A DNA stretch of 64,000 bases from Corydoras sp. C115. Lineage: Eukaryota > Chordata > Actinopteri > Siluriformes > Callichthyidae. The notes under the pieces are model-generated. The model did not search any database. It worked only from the letters and a program-made list of their open reading frames with translations, and was not told the origin of the DNA. The translations under genes and the position numbers were made by a program. This document shows, piece by piece, positions 37,201 through 49,200 of the stretch (its first letter is position 1; the number at the start of each line of letters is the position of its first letter). The DNA is taken from positions 448,501 to 512,500 of the forward strand of contig JAFMOC010000387.1 in the NCBI GenBank assembly GCA_019802505.1, read 5' to 3'.

Positions 37201-40200
37201 TACAGAGATGGGGGTGTGATAGATATAATATACAGAATATACATTATATACAATATGTACAGATGGTATGGATATAATATTCAGCATCTACAGTATACAA
37301 CATCTACAGTAAATTCAGTATGTGCAGAGATAGGGGTTTTATGGATATAATATACTGAATATACATTATCTATGGAGGTTATATAAATATCATATACAGC
37401 ATGTACAGAGATAGTGGTGGTATAGATATAATATATAGTATGTACAGAAATGGAGGTGGTATAAATATACTATACAGAATATACATCATATACAATATAT
37501 ACAGTATGTACAGAGATGGAGGTGGTATAGATATAATATGCAGGATATTCATTATCTACCAAATTTGTTATTTTTATGTTGTATTGGCTCCCATTTCCTT
37601 TGCAAGTGACATTATCTTTGGCCGGCAGTGATATTATTTCTTGTTGTTGTACCCTGCATACCATCTGTTTGGTCCTTATGCGCTGCACATTCACACACTG
37701 TAAATGCTTTCAGTAATTCAGAGACACCAGAGAACTGGTGGTATGATATGATATGGGGGTGCCTGCACAGAGACACAAAATCATGTACTTAAAGAATACC
37801 TGCTGTCAGTATACATAGTTACTGATATACTGGCACCCAGCGATGGATTGGCGCCCTGTCCTGGGTCTATCTGCCCAGCGCCCGAGACGTTCTCCCCTGG
37901 ATGGGCATGGGGAACCCCACCGTGACCCTAATAGAGGATAAAGCGGGAGATAATGAATGAATGAATGATATACTGGCATGTGTAGCGTACATAGTCAACG
38001 GTGGTTTGGAGTATTTCAGTAATGAATCAAAGATCAGAGATCAAACTGTCAAAGTGACCAATAATATCCAAGAGGAGTTGTTGGGTATGAGACGTCAGGG
38101 TGGAGCAGTTCTATATGAGCAGTCTTCTTAAACTGAATCTACAAAATCACAAAATCTGGTAGAGATTGCAATGTGCATGCAACACCATCTCAATCTAAAT
38201 TGGTTTTATTTTATTGATTTAAAATGATAAGTTTAAATACAGAAATAAACATTCTATGTGTTTGAGATATCATTCTTCTAATGTATCATCATTTTTCTCA
38301 CAGGTTGGAACGTTGTAATCTTACAGGAGAAAGTTGTTCAGTTCTGTCCTCAGTTCTCAGTTTAAACTCGTCCAGTCTGATTGAACTGAACCTGAGTTAC
38401 AATAAACTACAGGATTCAGGAGTGAAGCTTCTCTCTGCTGGACTGAAGGATCCACAATCCAAACTGAAGATACTGACGTGAGATCATCACTCTTCAATTG
38501 TTCCACATTTTTTATTATAAATGTCAGTGTGAACAGTGTGAATTTAGTTTGTTCCATATTTAGTTTGTTCCATGTTCCATAAATATTCTTTTGGGTTTAG
38601 TTCTGGTACTGGATTTATTGCTATAGTTCTCTCTGTGAGCTCTGTACCTGCTGCCAACAAGTCTTTATGGAACACTTTTACATTGCTGCTTGCTTCTCAA
38701 GTTCTTGGTCAGAACCTTTGTGAGTAGTTCCAGTTTTTAGGTGCTCAAAGTTATTTATTAGTGGTTCTTACAGGAACTTTTAGGATTTGGGAAGTCCATC
38801 AGGAACCTGTGTGGTTGTTCTGTAGCAGAATGATTTTGTTCTGAAGGTTGTGGAAGCGTTTTTGGTAGTAAATGAGTCTTTTGTTAGCTTTAAAGCTGAA
38901 CTAAAGCAGCTGATTGTGATTGACAGCTGAAAGTAGAATAACTTATTAAAATGTGCTGGTGATTTATGTTACTGTACCTGATTGAACTGCTTTTACTAAG
39001 TGATTTCAATAACAGTCTCACCCCACTTTAATAAACAGGACTTTATTTACAGTTAACTGCATTGGAATGGATTTCTGTAGTTCATATGAACGTCTGCTCC
39101 AAATGTTCATGTGAATCACTGCATTGAAACTCAGTTGAAAGTTTGTATAAAGAAGAAGTCAATGTGTTGTGAGTTTATCACATCAATGAAACATCTGATT
39201 AACCACTAAAATTGGTGTAAAGAAATGAAATCAGTATCAGACAGAACTTGCACTGACACTCACTAATAGTTTTACCTCTCACCTGTAACCTGCAAAGCAT
39301 GGTAGATGATGACTGTAATACCAGACCCAACCACATGAGACTGCTGTCTGCTATTCATTACATTTTATTAAATATTTTTGTGTCATGTGGTTTGCTAACC
39401 ACATGACACAAAAATATTTAATAAAATGCAATGAATAAACATAATTAAAGTAACATTAAAATACCTCATTGAACAATAACCCCTGTCATACCCCTGTCTC
39501 TGGTGTTAACAATTTGGGGAAGGTCCTTAGTTGTTCATAAAGATCTGGTTTAATAAGTTTTATTTAGACTTAACTTTTTTACAATGCTGTTAACAGAATC
39601 ACCCTACACTTTTGGGATGAATTGGAATATTGAATGTGGAGCAGAATTTCTTAATCTAAATCAGATCACATTAATGTTTGTTTAACTGAATTGACACTAA
39701 ATCACAGAAATAATCAAAGAAAGGATGAAATTGACTGCTGTAATGATTCTCAGTTCTCACAAACTTCACCTGATCTCATCTCTCTCAGTATGTAGAGACA
39801 CCAACCCCATCACCCCCATGGTTTATTTAGAGATCAGTTACAGTTTATTCTTTAGATTATGAAACATTTGATAAAATAAATTAAATGTATGTTTATATTT
39901 GTGTGAATAATTTATTTCTTTATTTTACAGGTTGTGTGATTGTAATCTAACAGAAGGAAGTTGTTCAGCTCTGTCCTCAGTTCTCAGTTTAAACTCATCC
40001 AATCTGATGGAACTGGACCTGAGTAACAATAAACTACAGAATTCAGGAGTGAAGCTTCTCTCTGCTGGACTGAAGAATCCACACTGTAAACTGAAGATAC
40101 TGACGTGAGATCATCACTCTTCAATCATTACACATGTTTTATTATAGATGTCAATGTGAACAGTGGAGGAAATAGCTTTATACATTTCAGTTCCAAGTTT

Positions 40201-43200
40201 AAAAGTATCCACATAACAGCATCATGTCTGCTGTATTATAAACTTAACATAAGAGCCCCTCTATTGAGGTTTAATTACTTATTAGAGATCATAAGATTAA
40301 TTGGTGTAGAACATTATTAGTGTGAGACGCACTCACCACAACGCGTTCAGAAATATAGATGAAAAGGGGAGTCGAATCACATCCTAAAAAAGGTGCAGGT
40401 TCTAACAGAATTAGAACCACCATACCCAGGTGGGAGAAAGAGACTGGAGACTGGAAACTGAGAGGGTGGAGCAGGTGGGACAATCATGATGTTTCATCTT
40501 TATTTTATTTAAACTTGTAAACAGTCCACTCTTCTCATGATACAGCTCCAGTTGCATTATGGGATAGGACATTGTGCTGCAGTCTATTTGAAATGGTTCT
40601 CACTTCATTCAGTCAGCTGGAGAACTTTCACCTTCTTTATAAAGTAGAACCTGAAATAAATAAATGAATACATAAAAAATAAAGACAAACATTTTATACC
40701 AACACATCTGGTTTAAAGTAGGTGGGAGGAGCATAAATTTTATTTTGATATTAAATGTAGAATTATGTAGACCCCACCCTATTAATTAAGATCATGTGTT
40801 TAAGATTATAGGGCGGCACGGTGGCTTAGTGGTTAGCACGTTCGCCTCTCAGCGCTAGGGATTCCCGGTTCGAATCCCCATCTGAATGGAGTTTCCATGT
40901 TCTCCCCGTGTCCGCGTGGGTTTCCTCCGGGTTCTCCGGTTTCCTCCCACAGTCCAAAAACATGGATCAAGTCAATTGAGTTCTCCAAATTGACCCATAT
41001 AGAGTGTGTATGTGTCTGTGTGAGTGAGTGTGTGCCCAGCGATGAATTGGTCCTGTCCTGGGTGTATCTGCCCAGCGCATTAAACGTTCTCCCCTGGATG
41101 GGCATGGGGAACCCGCGACCCTGATATAGGATGAAGCGGAAGATAATGGATGGATGTTTACGATTATAGTTAATTCTGCAGCATATTAAAGGATTTTACA
41201 TAATTACATGTTATGTCTATGTGGAAACAGTTTGGGAAAGGTCTTTGGTTGTGTCATGCTTGCGAAGGATGGAGGCGAGGCGGGTCGAGTTCAGAGTAGG
41301 TACCACTTTATTTGAGTCCAGGAAAAGCCTCCTATGCACCACAGGAGCTTAAGAAAAAAACAACAAAAAACCTTGACGAAGACGAAGATGGCCGGAGTAC
41401 GGGCAACAGTCCCGATCGGCGTGCAGCGCTCCCGCCAGAACACAAAGCGCGGCAGCGACTCAAACAAAGGGACGGGGCGGAGTCCGTGTGTCCGGGACCC
41501 GTCAGCTCCGGTGCAGGTGCCCTGGTGTACCTAAGACTCCGGGCGCTGGGGGACGAGAGCCCGGTCACTGGGATGAAGAACACAGATGATCGTTAACGGG
41601 GGGGCAATTAGCTCCGAACAACGATCCGGTCTCAACCTCGACTAACAACGATCCGACACGCCCATCCCGCGGCATCCTGCGTCTTAAATAATCCCCAAGG
41701 GAGGTGGAGTCCCGGGACGGGGCAATGAGCGTGCCCCTTCAATACTCCGGTGACGCCCCACGCACCGTGGCTTCTGCCCGTGAGACGTCCGCGGTAGGGG
41801 GTGTGACACTACCCTCCCGCTTACGGGCTCTCCCAGAGACGGCGGATGTGGTGGAACTCACTCTACCCCGGCGGCGAGGGCGACCCCTGGGACTGCGAGC
41901 CGGGCGGTCCGGGAAGCGCGCATGGAACTCTGTGATGAGCGAGGGCTCCAAAATGTCCTTAGCGGCCACCCAACTTTGCTCCTCAGGACCAAACCCCTCC
42001 CAGTCCACCAGATACTGCAGTTGCGACCCCCGTCTACGAGAGTCCAAAAGCGAGGCGACCCTATAAATCGGAGGCAGATCCTTTCACCCAGGCGCCGAGT
42101 TGCTAACCTCAGCCCACCCCGACTCCAACGGCCCTGCCACGTACGGTTTAAGTAGGGACGAGTGGAAAACGGGGTGAATACTCCATCCGTGGGGCAGTGC
42201 TAATTTAAAGGTTACCTCGTTAATGCGCCTCACTATGCGGTACGGACTGGTGTACCGAGGGAGAAGTTTACGTGAGCCTGCGCAATGCAGATTGCAGGTG
42301 CTGAGCCATACTCGATCGCCTACCCGATACTCGGGCGCGTGTGCGCGGCGACAGTCGGCCAATTCTTGTCTCGCCGCATGGCCCGCTGGATCCTCTGACG
42401 CTGGATCCCCAGCACGCACTGAAAGGGCGTAAGCCCCGTTGCTGAGGGACGCAGCGAATTCTGGGCGATGCTCGCCCGGGGCAGGAAACGAGGCCAATCG
42501 GTCGGGTTCTGACACGCAAACAGACGTAAGAACTTGTTAAGTTCCTGATGCGATCGCTCGCATAACCCGTTGGTCTCCGGGTGATACCCGGAGGACAGGC
42601 TGGCCGAGGTTCCCAACTTTTCACAAAATGCCCACCATACGGCCGAGGTGAACTGAGAGCCGCGATCCGACAGGATGTCCTCCGGGATTTCGAACTGCGC
42701 GAACACATGTTGAAAGAGGAGTTCGGCGGTTTGGAAAGCGGACGGGAGACCCTTCAGGGGTAGGCACTTTAACGCATGCGAGAACCGATCACAGATGGTG
42801 AAAATGGTGTTAAAACCCGAGGACACTTGAAGATTCGTCACAACATCTATGGCGATGTGCGACCAAGGCCTTGTCGGCACTGGCAGGGGTACCAATTTGC
42901 CTGCCGGCAGTGTACGGGGTGTTTTACACACGGTGCACAATGAACAGGAGCTCACAAATTCGTGCACGTCCTTAGCCAGTGATTCCCACCAGTACTTCCT
43001 ACGGATGATCTCCGCCGTGCGTGTTTCACCCGGGTGACCACTACAAGGAGATGTGTGGGCCCACGTAATGAGCCGACTACGAAACCGACCTGGGACGTTA
43101 CAGGCGATTGCTCGGACATTGGGGCGGCGACGGCGAGTTCCCCAGGCTCCGACGTAACTTGTCATCGAAGTCCCAATGAAGGGCCCGCACGAAGCAGCGC

Positions 43201-46200
43201 GTGGGCAGGATGGGAGTGTTACGCTCCGGATCCCAGTCTCGCGGGTCGTGGATGCGGGACAGCGCATCAGCTACGCCATTAGCCTTACCTGGACGATACG
43301 AGAAGGTGAAATCGAAACTATTAAAAAACAGTGACCAGTGTGCCTGACGCGCGTTGAGCCTCCGTGCATTTTTCAGGTACTGGAGGTTCTTGTGGTCAGT
43401 GATTACCACGAATGGCACATTAGCACCCATTAGCCAGTGGCGCCACTCCTCAAACGCGAGCTTGACCGCCAGGAGTTCGCGGTCTCCGATGGAGTAATTG
43501 CGTTCCGCCGGGGAGAACTTCCGGGAAAAAAATGCTATGGGGCGGACTCTGGCCGGGTTCCCGGACCGCTGTGATAGGACGGCCCCTGCCCCGACTGATG
43601 AAGCGTCCACCTCCACCATGAACTGTTTGTCTGGGTCGGGGAATGCCAACAGGGGAGCAGGACCACGGAACTGAAGGCACGGATGAATTTTCTATAAAAA
43701 TTTGCGAAGCCCAGAAATCGTTGTACTTCGCGTATGGTGGATGGCACGGGTCATTCCTGGATGGCACGTACCTTACTACCCTCCATCTGCAACCCTGCGC
43801 GTGAGATGGTGTACCCCAGGAACTCCACCCGTGTGCGGTCGAATTTGCACTTCTCCGCCCTCACATATAGTTGGTGCTGGAGCAGGCGGCGTGAAACGGC
43901 ATGTACCTGGGTATGGTGTTCGTGTATATTAGTGGAGTACACCAGGATGTCATCAATATAGACAATCACGCACTGGTCCAGAAACTCGCTCAGAACGTCA
44001 TTCACGAACGCCTGGAACACAGCAGGTGCATTAGAAAGCCCAAAGGGCATAACCAAGTATTCATAGTGCCCCGTGGTAGTGACGAACGCCGTTTTCCACT
44101 CGTCCCCCTCCTTGATGCGAACCAAATTGTACGCGTTGCGGAGATGTAATTTTGAAAAGACGGCGGCCCGACCCAAACGTTCCAGCGCGGACGGGATGAG
44201 CGGGATGGGGTACTCATATTTCCGTGTCACCTGGTTTAGGCCCCGATAATCAATGCACGGCCGGAGCTCGGAATTCTTCTTAGGAACAACGAAGAACCCC
44301 GAGGCAGCGGGCGAGGTAGAGGGCCGAATGATGCCCCGTGCGAGGGAGTCGGCGATATACTCCCGCATGGCCCTGGTCTCCGCTGCGGTGAGCGGATACG
44401 GGCTGACCCGAGGTAATTTGGCGTCCTCAACCAACTCGATGGCGCAGTCATAATCGCGATGCGGGAGCAACAGCGAGGCCTGCCCAATGCTGAACACCTC
44501 CCCCAGATCGGCATAACACGCAGGGACCCCCGCCGGAAGAGCCTCCCGTGACACCGCGGTGGACACCGCGCGAACCCTGTCTCCCAAAGGGACTTATACA
44601 CCTAGTGTAACACGAGGAGGACCACTGCAGAATCTGTTTGCCGGACCAGGAGATTACGGGATCGTGCCTCTGCAGCCAGGGTAACCCTAAAATAATCACC
44701 GTGGGAGACGTAATTAAAAAAAAGGACAGTTCCTCCGAGTGCGCTTCATTCATCCTCAGAGTGACCGTTTCAGTACTCCCCGTAACATTTCTGGGATGAG
44801 CCGGAGACCCGTCCACCCCACAGACGCGTTGCGGCTCCGAAAACGGCGATAAACGAACCCCCCATCGGCGCGCGGTGCCGAGGTCCATAAAGTTCCCCTC
44901 CGCGCCTGAGTCCACGAGTGCCCGCGTCCGAAACCGCCTGCTCCGGACCACGAGCGTGACCGGCAGCGTAAATAAACCTCCCGCGGACGATCGAGGGCTT
45001 ACCGAGTCCTTACAGGCTCTGGACGTTGCGGGACCCGGGATGGGAGGCACCGGACAGGCAGAGAGCTGATGATTCGGCTCCCCGCAGTACCGGCACAAGC
45101 CCTCGTGCTGACGACGACGCTTCTCTGCGGAAGACAGCCGCGCAGCGTCCACCTGCATGGAGATCTCCGTCGGCGGCTCCGCGCGTGCTCCGGACCTGAT
45201 CCCGAGGCGAGCTGCGGCAGCGGAGGGCAGACGACACGCGACGAGCTGGTCGAGCTGGATTGCCAGCTCAATTAAGGCGTTCAGCGTGCAGTCGCGGTCA
45301 CGTCCGGTGAGCAGAATCTGTACCTCGGGTCAGAGTCCCTCCCAGAAGTGCGAGATCAGGGCGGTATCATTCCATCCACTGTGCGCAGCGAGCGTGCGGA
45401 ATTCCAGCGCGTACTCCGCTGTGGAGCGTGAGCCCTGGCGCAGCCTCATCAACAGTGACCCCACAGAGCGTCCCTGGTTTGGTTGTTGGAACGTGGAGCG
45501 GAAGATCTCCCGGAACGCGTGGTAGTCCGTCGTCTCACGTGAGCCTGCATTCCACAGCGACTCCCCCCACTCTCCCGCCTTTCCTCGTAGATGCGCGAGA
45601 AAGAAGGCGATACGCTGTTGATCCGTGAAGTTCCGCTGACTCGCGAAGAACAGATTGCACTGGAGCAGGAAAGTCCCGCAGGAATCGGGATGCCCATCGT
45701 ACCGCTCCGGTGGTGACATGGGCCAGGATGTCCGCGGGACAGGGGAGGAGTCGGGAGCCGGGTTAACCACCTCCGGGGAGGGCGCGCTGACCATCGTAGC
45801 CCGCAGATGTGCGAACTCCCCCTCCAGATTCCCCTGGCGCACTGCCAGGTTAATCAGCGCCATGGTGATCTCCCCAAGGTTGTGGCGTAGCTCCCCCAAG
45901 AACCTGCCCTGCTCCGGAATGGCCAGCCGCGGATCCTCTGGATAACTGGCCCCTGCAGTATTGGTGTCGGATTCTGTCATGCTTGCGAAGGATGGAGGCG
46001 AGGCGGGTCGAGTTCAGAGTAGGTACCACTTTATTTGAGTCCAGGAAAAGCCTCCTATGCACCACAGGAGCTTAAGAAAAAAACAACAAAAAACCTTGAC
46101 GAAGATGCGGAGTACATGCAGCGCTCCCGCCAGAACACAAAGCGCGGCAGCGACTCAAACAAAGGGACGGGGCGGAGTCCGCGTGTTCGGGACCCGTCAG

Positions 46201-49200
46201 CTCCGGTGCAGGTGCCCTGGTGTACCTAAGACTCCGGGCGCTGGGGGACGAGAGCCCGGTCACTGGGATGAAGAACACAGATGATCGTTAACGGGGGGGA
46301 AAATTAGCTCCGAACAACGATCCGGTCTCAACCTCAACTAACAACGATCCGACACGCCCATCCCGCGGCATCCTGCGTCTTAAATAATCCCCAAGGGAGG
46401 TGGAGTCCCGGGACGGGGCAATGAGTGTGCCCCTTCAATACTCCGGTGACGCCCCACGCACCGCGGCTTCTGCCCGTGGGACGTCCGCGGTAGGGGGTGT
46501 GACAGGTTGTTCCTAAAGATCTGGTTTAATACGTTTTATTTAGATTAAAATTTTCACAAAGCTGTTAAGAGAATCACTCTACACTTTTGGGATGAATTGG
46601 AATTTTGATTGTGAAGCAGAGTTTCTTATTCTAAATCAGATGTGATCACATGTAATGTTTGTTTAACTGAATTGACACTAAATCACAGAAATAATGAAAG
46701 AAAGGATGAACTTGTCTGCTGTAATGATTTTCAGTTCTCACAATCTTTACCTGATCTCATCTCTCTCAGTATGTAGAGACTGTAGAGACACCAACCCCCA
46801 ATACCCCCATTGTTTATTTAGAGATCAGTTACAGGTTTTTCTTTAGATTATGAAATGGATAATAAAGTAAATTAAATGTATGTTTATATCTGTGTGAATG
46901 ATTTATTTCTTTATTTTACAGGTTGGATGATTGTAATCTAACAGAAGGAAGTTGTTCAGTTCTGTCCTCAGTTCTCAGTTTAAACTCCTCCAGTCTGACA
47001 GAACTGAACCTGAATAACAATAAACTACAAGATTCAGGAGTGAAGCTTCTCTCTGCTGGACTGAAGAATCCACACTGTAAACTGAAGATACTGACGTGAG
47101 ATCATCACTCTTCAATCATTCCACATGTTTTATTATAGATGTCAGTGTGAACAGTTGAGAAAATATCTTGAACAATTTAAATTTATACATGTCATTTCCA
47201 ATGCAGACATTCACATTAAATTTAAATGTGTCAACACAACTTCAGACTCATGTCTGCTGTATTAAAGCCTTAACATAAGAAGCCCCCCATTACGGTTCCA
47301 TTACTCCATTTAAACGATCATAATACTAATTGATGTAGAATATTATCAGTGTCAGACCCACTCACCTCAAACAGTAGAATCATTCCAGGTAAGTATGTGT
47401 ACAATGTGTACATGGCATAATAACAGAAAAACAGTCAGCATTAACATCCAGCAAAACAAAAGCAAGCAGTTAGAATAAAGCAAACTAAAGTAAATTTACG
47501 AGTCATCAGGTGTTTGTAGAAGTATGAGCCGGATGGTTTAACAAAGTGCCTCTGAAATGCACACACACAGTTACAATCTCTGGAACAGAGCAGAACAATG
47601 AGGTCAGGTGCAAACATCCAACAATCCAACACAAAGAAAGTAAAAGTGAAGGCTCAGAAATAGAGATGAAGAGGGGAGGAGAACCACATCCACCTAGGTG
47701 AGGAGAAAGAGACTGGAGGAAACTGAGAGGGTGGAGCAGGTGGGGCAATCATGATGTTTCATCTTTATTTTATTCACACTTGTAAACTGTCGACTTTTCT
47801 CAAGATTCAGCTACAGTTGCATTATGGGATAGAATGTTTTTCTGCCGACGCTTTGAAATGGTTCTGCTGGAGAACCTTCACCTTTTTTATTTATTAACTT
47901 ATTCCTAATCTTCCACTTAATCCTTTACTAGGGTTGCGGCGCCCATGCCCATCCAGCAGAAAACGTTTTGGGCACTGGGCAGATGCACCCAGGATAGGGT
48001 GCCAATCTATTTCTAGGCACACACTCACACAAGCACCCACAATATAGGGCAATTTAGAGTATGCAATTTACCTTAAATTCATGTTTTTTGAGATAAAACC
48101 AGAGAATCCAGACACAGGGAGAACATGGAAACTATACCCATATTGGGATTCGAACCTGGATCCCCAGTGCTGAGAGGAGAACATGCTAACTACTAAGCCA
48201 CCGTGCCATCCCTTCTCTCTCCTGTAGAGCCTACAATAAATAAATAAATAAATTAATTAATTAATACAAAAATATAATCACATCACATTTGGTTTAAAGT
48301 AGGTGGGAGGAGCTTAATGTTTATTTTGTTATTAAATTTAGAAGTATGTAGACCCCACCCTAATGATTAAGATCATGTGTTTAAGATTATAGTTAATGCT
48401 GCAGCATATTAAAGGCTTTTAGATAATTACATGTTCTGTCTGTGTGGTAACAGTTTGGGAAATGTCCTAAGCAGTTCATGAAGATCTGGTTTAATAAGTT
48501 ATATTTAAATTTAATGTCTTTACAAAGCTGTTAAGAGAATCACTCTACACTTTTGGGATGAATTGGAATTTTGATTGTGAAGCAGAGTTTCTTATTCTAA
48601 ATGTTTGTTTAACTGAATTGAGACAAAATCACAGAAATAATGAAAGAAGGAATAAACTTTTCTGCTGTAATGATTCTCAGTTCTCACAAACTTCACCTGA
48701 TCTCATCTCTCTCAGTATGTAGAGACTGTAGAGACACCAACCCCCAACACCCCCCATGGTTTATTTAGAGATCAGTTAAAGTTTATTCTATAGATTATGA
48801 AACATTTAATAAAGTAAATTAAATGTATGTTAATATCTGTGTGAGTGATTTATTTCTTTATTTTACAGGTTGTGTGATTGTAATCTAACAGAAGAAAGTT
48901 GTTCAGTTCTGTCCTCAGTTCTCAGTTTAAACTCATCTAGTCTAAGAGAATTGGACCTGAGTCGGAATAAACTACAGGATTCAGGAGTGAAGCTTCTCTC
49001 TGCTGGACTGAAGAATCCACACTGTAAACTTGTTAAACTCTGGTAGGAATATAAAACTTTTAATCTTATCTTACAGAACTGACTGTGTGTTTAGTTGTAA
49101 TGTAGAATTGTTCTTTTTTTTCTCTGCAGGTTGGTATGGTGTAATATTGCAGATGATGGATTTACTAATCTGGCTTCAGCTCTGAAATCAAATCCATCAT

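Larger units (their letters stand above)
39507..41225 (+). repeat. LRR exon-intron duplication block A
   Basis: Begins near AATTTGGGGAAGGTCCTTAG, contains exon 12, and ends where block B begins. Shared landmarks with blocks B and C include AAGATCTGGTTTAATAAG and CATGATGTTTCATCTTTATT (A and B). Confidence 0.8.
41252..46504 (-). mobile_element. Ty3/gypsy chromovirus, both LTRs, 5-bp target-site duplication
   Basis: A 5.25-kb LTR retrotransposon on the minus strand in intron 12. LTRs are 41252-41808 and 45975-46504. GGTTG flanks it at 41247-41251 and 46505-46509; removing the element restores the sequence seen in the paralogous introns near 39515 and 48460. Order gag, protease, RT, RNase H, integrase, chromodomain fits the Tf1/sushi group. 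The LTRs differ by a roughly 27-bp indel and several substitutions. Gag-pol has a nonsense codon, frameshifts and a small deletion, so the copy is dead. Confidence 0.93.
41226..48449 (+). repeat. LRR exon-intron duplication block B
   Basis: Continues across the chromovirus insertion. The left piece 41226-41251 and the right piece 46505-48449 join to read like blocks A and C. Contains exon 13. Confidence 0.75.

Noticed and set aside
36856..37350. 164-aa open frame rich in Tyr/Ile/Met, and a 130-aa frame on the other strand
   Set aside because: Both come from the intron minisatellite unit, which lacks stop codons; no domain.
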